A stretch of DNA of 11,960 nt, taken from the NCBI GenBank assembly GCA_026387135.1, contig JAPLMH010000151.1, positions 1 through 11,960 on the forward strand, written 5' to 3'. Shown one piece after another: positions 6,535 to 11,960 of the stretch. The notes beneath the pieces were generated by a model. The model made no database searches, was not told the DNA's origin, and saw only the letters and a program-made list of their open reading frames with translations. The stretch is from Candidatus Omnitrophota bacterium. Lineage in GTDB: Bacteria; Omnitrophota; Gorgyraeia; 2-01-FULL-45-10. How positions within the stretch are numbered: the first letter of the stretch is position 1; each line of letters opens with the position of its first letter. The position numbers were made by a program, and so were the translations under genes.

Positions 6535-6540
6535 GTATGT

Positions 6541-6569
6541 ATTATAGGGCTGAATATGCCGATTATCAA
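6541..6569 (-). promoter_or_regulatory. Near-consensus promoter of the candidate small RNA
   Basis: On the minus strand, TTGATA (6569-6564), a 17-bp spacer, and a perfect TATAAT (6546-6541). This is the best promoter match in the window and has no open reading frame within the terminated transcript it would start. Confidence 0.7.
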
Positions 6570-6601
6570 GAAAATTTGCTACTTAGAGAGGTCTATTCCT
6601 C

Positions 6602-6635
6602 GCCAAAATGTCCGAAATGTCCGGTCATTTTTGGC
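6602..6635. repeat. Tandem 9-bp repeats inside an imperfect palindrome
   Basis: AAATGTCCG is repeated head-to-tail at 6606-6614 and 6615-6623 (CGGACATTT twice on the minus strand). The block is flanked by inverted GCCAAAATG (6602-6610) and CATTTTTGGC (6626-6635). A third copy lies at 6674-6682. It sits about 70-100 bp upstream of the predicted small-RNA start, a plausible activator site, or may be a remnant of a transposon end. Confidence 0.6.
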
Positions 6636-6674
6636 TCGAAAAGTCGTAACTCTTTACAGCGCAAATTGATACAA

Positions 6675-6701
6675 AATGTCCGCCCCTTGGGGGCGGACAT
6701 T
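6675..6701 (-). terminator. Perfect 12-bp hairpin after the DUF486 gene, possible terminator
   Basis: AATGTCCGCCCC (6675-6686) and GGGGCGGACATT (6690-6701) are exact reverse complements around a TTG loop. It lies 35 bp after the stop of the minus-strand DUF486 gene, and on that strand is followed by TTG preceded by the stem's own TT, a short T-run. It is GC-rich and stable. The arms contain the same CGGACATT word as the nearby tandem repeats, so it may also be a protein-binding dyad or mobile-element relic. Confidence 0.55.
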
Positions 6702-6736
6702 GGCGATAAATCACTGCTAATGATTAGAAATCGTTT

Positions 6737-7093
6737 CTACCCTTTTGCTAATAATCCGCGAAACATAAAAAAGGCCGCGGCTAGAATAAAAACCGCCGCC
6801 CATATATAATCTTGTTTTAAGTTTTCCTTCATGTAAAAAATCGCAAACGGCACGAAGACCGACAATGTTATAACTTCTTGAAGTATCTTGAGCTGACCGA
6901 GGTTCATAACTTGATGACCAACTCTATTGGCAGGAACTTGTATAAGATATTCGAATAACGCTATGCCCCAGCTTATTATAGCCGCAACAAACCACGGTTT
7001 ATCATTATAATTCTTTAGATGCCCATACCAGGCAAATGTCATGAATACATTGCTGCAGACTAGCATTAAGGTTGTAATTATTAATTTATTCAT
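6737..7093 (-). CDS. DUF486 family small DMT-type membrane protein
   Basis: A 118-residue inner-membrane protein with four predicted helices (about 4-22, 34-52, 70-88 and 95-114). The sequence MTFAWYGHLK near residues 18-27, then EYLIQVPANRVGHQ and QLKILQEVITLSVF, is characteristic of DUF486 (a drug/metabolite-transporter superfamily member, Pfam DMT_6). The length is full for the family. The start is supported by AAAAAAGGAGT about eight bases upstream. The transported substrate is unknown; small multidrug-type dimers are the structural analogy. It lies 78 bp after the AsmA-like gene on the same strand and could be co-transcribed; no convincing promoter is seen in the gap. Confidence 0.9.
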   Translation of the reverse strand: MNKLIITTLMLVCSNVFMTFAWYGHLKNYNDKPWFVAAIISWGIALFEYLIQVPANRVGHQVMNLGQLKILQEVITLSVFVPFAIFYMKENLKQDYIWAAVFILAAAFFMFRGLLAKG

Positions 7094-7171
7094 TTAACAG
7101 ACTCCTTTTTTAGGAATGCTAATAACGTTTTTATAATTGTTATCGGGCTTGGCGGACATCCCGGTTTCTGT

Positions 7172-9601
7172 TTATTGCTGAGTAAATGCGTTTACCGCTT
7201 CACCTGCAAGATCGGCTACATTTAGTCTTACTTTATATTTTGGCCCTGATAATGCACCCGATATGTCGATAAAAGTACTTTTCCCTATTGCTGCCGCAAT
7301 GTTCTTTCTAGCTCCGGGGCACATAGACTCTTCGGTCAGCTCAGATGTTAATGAGGCGTTGATTGATCTATCAAAACCAATTTTTGCCGAACCGTAAAGA
7401 TTCAAGAGATTGCTTTTCAAGCTAAAATCATTGGTAACGAATGATTTATTTTCAATCTTAAAATCACACGATCCCTCCGTGAAGATGATATCGCTAAAAT
7501 CACTGGTAAAGATAAGGGTTCCTAATCCTTTAAAAAGATCAAGCTGCCATAACTTCCCTTTGACAATGGATATCTTTCCTATTCCGGCAAGCTTAGAAGA
7601 GTCATTAATAAGCCCTGTTATGTTTGCGTAAATTTTGATGTCACCAGTTACATCCTTGTCTTTAAAACCTGTGTCCTTTTTGAGATTCTCCAACTTAACA
7701 TCTTTCGTATTAAAAGTGAGGGAATACGGCAAGTCTTTTGAAAACCAATCAATCTTTCCCGAGGCCCACATTGTACCGCCATAGAATGAAGAACTCATAG
7801 ATTTAACGTATCCTGCTTCCTTTTCCTGTATATAATCCAGCATCACATCGGTAAGTTTCAAACCATAAAGTGATATATGATCACTTTTAATCCTCGCGTC
7901 TATATTACATGTTTTAATATTCTTGATATTGCCACTCAGTTCAAATTCGGTATGAAGTTTACCCTCTAGTTTCATCTTATCTATACCATCCGAAGTCCTT
8001 GCTATATTTTTAAGGTCTTTAAGCTGAAATTCGAGTATACCGCTGATATCCGTATCTACACTATCCGAATCTTCAAAATTTACTTCACCGGTAACTGAAA
8101 ATTCTGAATTCAGATATATACCATTAAGTTGTGAGAAGTTTATCACTTTATTATTAACTGCAAAAATGGAGTCAAACGATAAGTCTTTTGATGCGATACT
8201 AAGATTGATATACGGGGATGCAAAATTTGTCAATATTCCCGAGGCTTTATATCTAACATTATGATACGTAAAGTCAAAATTCGACCATTTTAAGGTATTT
8301 AAATCGAATTGCGTTTCCCCATTAATGTGTTCGATCGGGAAATTTCCGCTGCCCAAACTAATCGTAGCTTCATGCACATGCACGTAGCCATTTAGCTTTG
8401 GCGGATTGTTGGGCTGCATCTGAAGAGCAAGCTCGATATTGCTTTTGCCGGCAATATCAATAGGTAATTTGATTTTAAAATTATCCTCTAATGTTTTCCG
8501 AAGAACGCTTAAGCGTGCTTCAGAAGTGGCATAAATATCGAATATGGGATTACTGAGATTAACTAAATTAAGTTTTACTTTCCATGGCATATCAAAGACA
8601 TCAATATAGATGTTGTCCGACCATAGCCGTAAATCATTAAATTCTATCTTTGCTTTTATATTTTCCAGCTTTCCTACTTTGTCGATACCTGCGATATCCA
8701 TGGCGCGGATATCAAGCTTGCCGGCATATTCAAATTGCCTATTTTTGATATCGTATTGCACAAGCGCATTTATGCTTGAATCGAGTTTCGCTTCTAGCTT
8801 ATCCTTGGAAATAAAAAGGTTTTTTGTCCGTGCGTCTATATCGGCATCGACAATATTATCTTTAACATGTATGGCCAGCGTTGCGTCTAAGGTCCCTTTC
8901 GGAAAAGACAAACCCAAAACACCGTAATAGTTAATAAACTCCTTTAAAGAAAGGTTATTGATTATAACCTGCGCGACTAATTCTTGCTGCGCCGCCGAAT
9001 ATTTCCCAGACGATCTTACCTTTATGGGTAAATCGGATGGTATTTCGCAGGTAAAGTTAAAAGCAACGTTAGCGGGAAGCGAAGGGCGAAGATCTATATT
9101 GACGTTTTCTACCTTTTTCGTAAACGGTAAGGTAAATGTTTTATCAACGAAATTTATAGAGCCGTTTTTGATAATAATTCTATTAATTGTCATCTTTAGG
9201 CCATTTTTTGACGTGTAGCCTTTAGGAATAAGCTCTGATATGTTAAGAGAACTATCCGCTCTTCGCTCCACTAAAAGAGAAGGCGATTCAATATTTATCG
9301 CTGAAATGATAACCTGTTTTTTGATAAGCGGAAATATGAAAAAGCCACAGCTTGCCTCTTTTGCCCTTATTATAATAGACGTATCATCATATAAGATAAT
9401 CGGCCCTTCAATCACAAATCCTTTGCCAATATCGAACCGCGCTGATTGAAGAATAAATTTCTTATGTGTGGCTTTCTCTACTTCGTTAATAATAAGAGTT
9501 CTTATTTTAAAAAATAGATTTACCACATTGAAATATGCCGTTCCAGCAAAGAAGGCAAATAATATAATAATCATGAAATAAATAATTGCTTTTCTATACA
9601 T
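7172..9601 (-). CDS. AsmA-like (AsmA/DUF748-type) envelope protein
   Basis: An 809-residue protein with one N-terminal membrane helix (about 5-26) and a long beta-strand-rich periplasmic part, the layout of AsmA/TamB/YhdP-type proteins that in diderms are linked to lipid transfer between inner and outer membranes. The stretch LILYDDTSIIIRAKEASCGF-like region at about 68-90 and INIESPSLLVERRADSSLN (about 102-120) fit the AsmA N-terminal module. Residues about 673-795 (GIGKISIVKGKLWQLDLFKG, then repeated strand pairs ending ISGALSGPKYKVRL) fit the AsmA C-terminal region. No enzymatic motif is visible. No Shine-Dalgarno precedes the ATG at 9601; the upstream sequence is AT-rich with only a weak TAATAT. 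Composition is clearly more AT-rich than der or atpD. The precise subfamily is uncertain. Confidence 0.82.
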   Translation of the reverse strand: MYRKAIIYFMIIILFAFFAGTAYFNVVNLFFKIRTLIINEVEKATHKKFILQSARFDIGKGFVIEGPIILYDDTSIIIRAKEASCGFFIFPLIKKQVIISAINIESPSLLVERRADSSLNISELIPKGYTSKNGLKMTINRIIIKNGSINFVDKTFTLPFTKKVENVNIDLRPSLPANVAFNFTCEIPSDLPIKVRSSGKYSAAQQELVAQVIINNLSLKEFINYYGVLGLSFPKGTLDATLAIHVKDNIVDADIDARTKNLFISKDKLEAKLDSSINALVQYDIKNRQFEYAGKLDIRAMDIAGIDKVGKLENIKAKIEFNDLRLWSDNIYIDVFDMPWKVKLNLVNLSNPIFDIYATSEARLSVLRKTLEDNFKIKLPIDIAGKSNIELALQMQPNNPPKLNGYVHVHEATISLGSGNFPIEHINGETQFDLNTLKWSNFDFTYHNVRYKASGILTNFASPYINLSIASKDLSFDSIFAVNNKVINFSQLNGIYLNSEFSVTGEVNFEDSDSVDTDISGILEFQLKDLKNIARTSDGIDKMKLEGKLHTEFELSGNIKNIKTCNIDARIKSDHISLYGLKLTDVMLDYIQEKEAGYVKSMSSSFYGGTMWASGKIDWFSKDLPYSLTFNTKDVKLENLKKDTGFKDKDVTGDIKIYANITGLINDSSKLAGIGKISIVKGKLWQLDLFKGLGTLIFTSDFSDIIFTEGSCDFKIENKSFVTNDFSLKSNLLNLYGSAKIGFDRSINASLTSELTEESMCPGARKNIAAAIGKSTFIDISGALSGPKYKVRLNVADLAGEAVNAFTQQ

Positions 9602-9615
9602 ATATGAGGTTAGAT

Positions 9616-9651
9616 ATTAAAAATAAATCGTAGGAAGACACAAATACGATT
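9616..9651 (-). terminator. Probable intrinsic terminator after mscL
   Basis: AATCGTA (9626-9632) and TACGATT (9645-9651) form a perfect 7-bp stem with a 12-nt loop. On the minus strand it is followed by TATTTTTAAT. It sits 30 bp after the mscL stop and just before the AsmA-like start codon, so it may separate the two transcripts. The low GC content makes it moderate at best. Confidence 0.45.
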
Positions 9652-9681
9652 GCGCCATTTTACGCTTTCTGAAGGAACGTT

Positions 9682-10047
9682 TTAAGGTTTACGCGATACA
9701 GGCGGCGTTTGTATATCGGAAGATTCGATAAACTTATCCTCTTCTTTTAAAATAAATTTTATCAAGCAGAAAACAACTGCACTGACTACAAGAAAATCAA
9801 GCATTGAGGCAATTATAATTCCTATTTTGAGATGCACACGGCCTAAATTTATAGTTATATGCTGCCATTGAGTGCCATAAAAGAATAGTTCTATTATGGG
9901 CATCACTAAACCCTCGATAATACTATTTACAAATTTCGCGAAAACCTGTCCAATAACTATACCTATCGCGACACCCAATATGCTTTGCGATTTAATAAAC
10001 CTCAAAAAATCTTCACGCAATCTTCTTCTCATTATTTTTTTATCCAT
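9682..10047 (-). CDS. mscL: Large-conductance mechanosensitive channel (MscL)
   Basis: A 121-residue inner-membrane channel that opens under membrane tension and releases solutes on osmotic downshock. An amphipathic N-terminus (REDFLRFIKSQS) precedes the pore-lining TM1 with its Gly/Ala pattern GVAIGIVIGQVFAKFVNSII (about 25-44) and the MP turn in GLVMPIIELF. A short periplasmic loop follows (about 57-75), then TM2 GIIIASMLDFLVVSAVVFCL, and a cytoplasmic tail beginning KFILKEEDKF. The tail lacks the long C-terminal helical bundle of E. coli MscL (136 residues), making this a short version. An alternative start at Met6 is possible; no clear Shine-Dalgarno is seen for either. It lies 76 bp downstream of atpC, same strand. 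Confidence 0.88.
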   Translation of the reverse strand: MDKKIMRRRLREDFLRFIKSQSILGVAIGIVIGQVFAKFVNSIIEGLVMPIIELFFYGTQWQHITINLGRVHLKIGIIIASMLDFLVVSAVVFCLIKFILKEEDKFIESSDIQTPPVSRKP

Positions 10048-10123
10048 ATAATAAATATCAAGTTGATAACAAAACCTTAATGATCTTTTTATTTCAAATG
10101 CTGCTTTCTACGTGGTGCATTTT

Positions 10124-10381
10124 TTATCGCGGCATAGTAAGTAGAATTGTGGCTATATTTCTGTCTACTTCAATAAAACCCTTTCCCAACGCCGCTACTG
10201 TAACAGTTTCTCCCGAGTTCTTCTTAATAATAATATTGCCATATTTAAGAGAGGCTATAAGAGGCGCGTGATTTGCAAGAACCCCCAGATAGCCCTCTTC
10301 CGCGGGGACAACCAAGGAAACGGCATTTCCTTTAAAAACAGTCTTCTCCGGAGTATATATAGAAAGCTTGAACTCTTTCAT
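10124..10381 (-). CDS. atpC: ATP synthase F1 epsilon subunit, short form
   Basis: An 85-residue central-stalk subunit. It contains the N-terminal beta-sandwich domain: LSIYTPEKTVFKG, then the family hallmark PAEEGYLGVLANHAPLI (about 26-42) and a last strand IEVDRNIATILL. The usual C-terminal two-helix domain (bringing typical subunits to about 130-140 residues) is absent, and the gene ends cleanly with TAA. Short epsilon subunits are known in some lineages, where the helical brake on ATP hydrolysis is missing. It starts 24 bp after the atpD stop with a weak AGG upstream. No frameshift is evident: I see no continuing helical domain downstream in another frame. Confidence 0.93.
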   Translation of the reverse strand: MKEFKLSIYTPEKTVFKGNAVSLVVPAEEGYLGVLANHAPLIASLKYGNIIIKKNSGETVTVAALGKGFIEVDRNIATILLTMPR

Positions 10382-10405
10382 TTTAACCTATACATAGATA
10401 TCCAT

Positions 10406-11812
10406 TTATGCGTCTTTTGTAATCCGGGTATTTTTCTCGATCGCCTCTTCTATATTCCCGACCATATAGAAAGACTGTTCGTGAAGACTATCGAGACTGC
10501 CCTCAATAATCATCTTTACACCCTTAATGGTATCCTCAATTTTTACATACTTGCCTTTCATTCCCGTAAAAGCTTCGGCAACGAAAAAAGGCTGAGAGAA
10601 AAAACGTTGAAGCTTACGCGCGCGCGCCACGATAAGCTTATCATCCCCCGAAAGCTCGTCGATTCCAAGGATGGAGATAATATCACGCAGATCTTTGTAG
10701 CGCTGAAGAACCTTTTGCGCCCCTAGCGCGATATTATAATGTTCTTTTCCGAGAATGCGCGGGTCCATAATACGCGAACTTGAATCAAGAGGATCAACTG
10801 CCGGATAAATACCAAGCTCCGCGATCTGACGCGAAAGAACGATCTTGGCGTCAAGATGTGAGAATACCGCTGCCGGAGCAGGATCAGTAAGGTCGTCCGC
10901 GGGAACATATATCGCCTGAATAGAAGTAATAGAGCCATTACGCGTTGAGGCAATACGCTCCTCAAGCTGGGCAACTTCTGTGGCCAGGTTCGGCTGATAT
11001 CCTACAGCCGAAGGCATGCGGCCAAGTAGTGTGGAAACCTCTGAGCCTGCCTGGATATAACGAAAGACGTTGTCAATAAAAAGCAAAACATCCATACGTT
11101 CGCTATCGCGAAAATACTCCGCCATAGTAAGCGCTGAAAGCCCTACGCGTAAACGAGCGCCCGGCGGCTCATTCATCTGTCCAAAGACGAGAGCACTGTT
11201 CTTAATAACTCCGGACTTATTCAACTCAAGCCATAGTTCGTTTCCTTCCCGGCTGCGCTCCCCTATACCGGCAAATACAGAGACGCCGCCATGCTCTGCG
11301 GCTATGGTTCGAATAAGCTCCATTACAATAACCGTCTTGCCCACTCCAGCCCCGCCAAAGAGGCCTACTTTTCCGCCTTTTGGGATAGGCGCGAGTAAAT
11401 CCACGACCTTTAACCCTGTTTCGAGGATCGATGAAATGGGCAGTTGCTCTTCAAAGTTCGGAGAAGGCTGGTATATGGAGTTGCGCTTATCCGGCTGAGC
11501 AAGAGGGCCTTTGCCGTCGAGCGGCTCTCCTAAGAGATTAAATATTCTTCCTAATACTTGTCTTCCAATAGGGACTGAAATAGGCCTGCCTGTATCCTTA
11601 GCCTCCATCCCGCGCGCCAATCCATCGGTAGAGCCCATAGCAATGCAGCGTATTGTGTTATTGCCGATATTCTGGGCAACTTCAAGCGTAAGATTAATTC
11701 TCTTATCCGGATATTCGACCTTGACGGCATTCAAAAGCTGCGGCCCCTCATTCTCGGGAAACTGCATATCCACGATCGGACCGATTACTTGAATTATTTT
11801 TCCTTTACTCAT
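10406..11812 (-). CDS. atpD: ATP synthase F1 beta subunit
   Basis: The catalytic subunit of F1Fo ATP synthase, 468 residues, full length. The N-terminal beta barrel (about 1-75) starts GKIIQVIGPIVDMQF. Walker A is GGAGVGKT (153-160), the catalytic loop GERSREGNE (184-192 region) carries the general-base Glu, and Walker B is LLFID (243-247). The conserved RMPSAVGYQPNLATE (265-279) and YVPADDLTDPAPA are intact. In the C-terminal domain the usual DELSEED lever reads DELSGDD. The start follows AAAGG by nine bases and lies four bases after the atpG stop; atpC follows, so this is the normal G-D-C order of the F1 operon. Confidence 0.98.
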   Translation of the reverse strand: MSKGKIIQVIGPIVDMQFPENEGPQLLNAVKVEYPDKRINLTLEVAQNIGNNTIRCIAMGSTDGLARGMEAKDTGRPISVPIGRQVLGRIFNLLGEPLDGKGPLAQPDKRNSIYQPSPNFEEQLPISSILETGLKVVDLLAPIPKGGKVGLFGGAGVGKTVIVMELIRTIAAEHGGVSVFAGIGERSREGNELWLELNKSGVIKNSALVFGQMNEPPGARLRVGLSALTMAEYFRDSERMDVLLFIDNVFRYIQAGSEVSTLLGRMPSAVGYQPNLATEVAQLEERIASTRNGSITSIQAIYVPADDLTDPAPAAVFSHLDAKIVLSRQIAELGIYPAVDPLDSSSRIMDPRILGKEHYNIALGAQKVLQRYKDLRDIISILGIDELSGDDKLIVARARKLQRFFSQPFFVAEAFTGMKGKYVKIEDTIKGVKMIIEGSLDSLHEQSFYMVGNIEEAIEKNTRITKDA

Positions 11813-11816
11813 CGAT

Positions 11817-11960
11817 TTAACCTTTCAATGCTTCAACTGACGATATGATCTCCATGATCTCTTGCGTAATAAATGACTGACGGATCTTGTTGCGCGTAAG
11901 CTCAAGTTTTGCAAGAAGCTCTTTGGCGTTATCGGTGGCTGATTTCATGGCCACAACTCT
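11817..11960 (-). CDS. atpG: ATP synthase F1 gamma subunit, C-terminal part (partial)
   Basis: The window edge cuts the gene; 47 codons plus TAA (11819-11817) are seen. The peptide includes RVVAMKSATDNAKELLAKL, LTRNKIRQSFITQEI and the ending EIISSVEALKG. This is the strongly conserved C-terminal helix of the gamma rotor shaft (typically AMKAATDNA...N..RQA.ITQE..EIV.GA.A). It lies upstream of atpD by four bases and in the same operon. Confidence 0.95.
   Translation of the reverse strand, partial: RVVAMKSATDNAKELLAKLELTRNKIRQSFITQEIMEIISSVEALKG

Noticed and set aside
6602..6701. CRISPR array
   Set aside because: The repeats are only 9 bp, two are directly adjacent with no spacer, and there is no cas gene in the window.
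6537..6809. 90-residue + strand open frame in the intergenic region
   Set aside because: It crosses the tandem repeats, the 12-bp hairpin and the end of the DUF486 gene, has no ribosome site and an implausible composition; it contains CPKCP only by chance from the AAATGTCCG repeats.
10085..10126. Hairpin AAATGC...GCATTT followed by T-run between atpC and mscL
   Set aside because: The stem is only 6 bp with a 15-nt loop and the T-run is on the + strand, where no gene needs a terminator; it is not convincing for the atp operon.
10268..10726. 152-residue + strand open frame
   Set aside because: It is a shadow of atpC and atpD, both of which are intact and highly conserved on the other strand.

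Overview
The window most likely comes from an uncultivated, Gram-negative-type (diderm), probably anaerobic bacterium. The diderm call rests on inference from a patatin-like protein with a lipoprotein-type signal, an AsmA-like single-pass protein and other exported proteins. The mix of a B12-type radical SAM enzyme, small lysine-rich and zinc-finger microproteins and an ATP synthase with a minimal epsilon subunit would suit a Candidatus Omnitrophota-like lineage, but nothing here proves the phylum.

Left part (1-4140). The tail of an unrecognised + strand gene ends at 82. A tightly packed minus-strand operon (161-2538) follows, in transcription order: a 53-residue C/H-rich microprotein, a B12-binding-type radical SAM enzyme, and a 10-TM putative heavy-metal exporter. 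The first pair abuts (TAAATG) and the second pair overlaps by 13 nt. The operon has a good sigma70-type promoter. Divergent to it, a second good promoter drives a 54-residue lysine-rich protein that starts with TTG and overlaps the 3' end of der, the double-domain ribosome-assembly GTPase on the minus strand.

Middle part (4140-6740). A cold-shock protein gene (+) has a leader carrying a dyad over its putative -10 element and ends in a strong terminator. Next is a minus-strand pair: an exported transglutaminase-like/cysteine-peptidase-fold protein followed by a patatin-like lipoprotein, again with a clear promoter. The 380-bp gap at 6355-6736 is not empty. It holds a near-consensus promoter and a strong terminator enclosing about 100 nt of noncoding sequence (a candidate small RNA). 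Upstream of that lie tandem CGGACATTT repeats and a perfect 12-bp dyad built on the same word.

Right part (6737-11960, all minus strand). The end of the ATP synthase F1 operon (atpG tail, atpD, atpC) is followed by a MscL-type mechanosensitive channel, an 809-residue AsmA-like protein and a small four-helix DUF486/DMT membrane protein. The stretch from about 6740 to 10120 looks clearly more AT-rich than its flanks. These are mainly envelope and energy-coupling genes. The most unusual elements are the candidate small RNA with its repeat-bearing upstream region and the microprotein/radical SAM/exporter operon.
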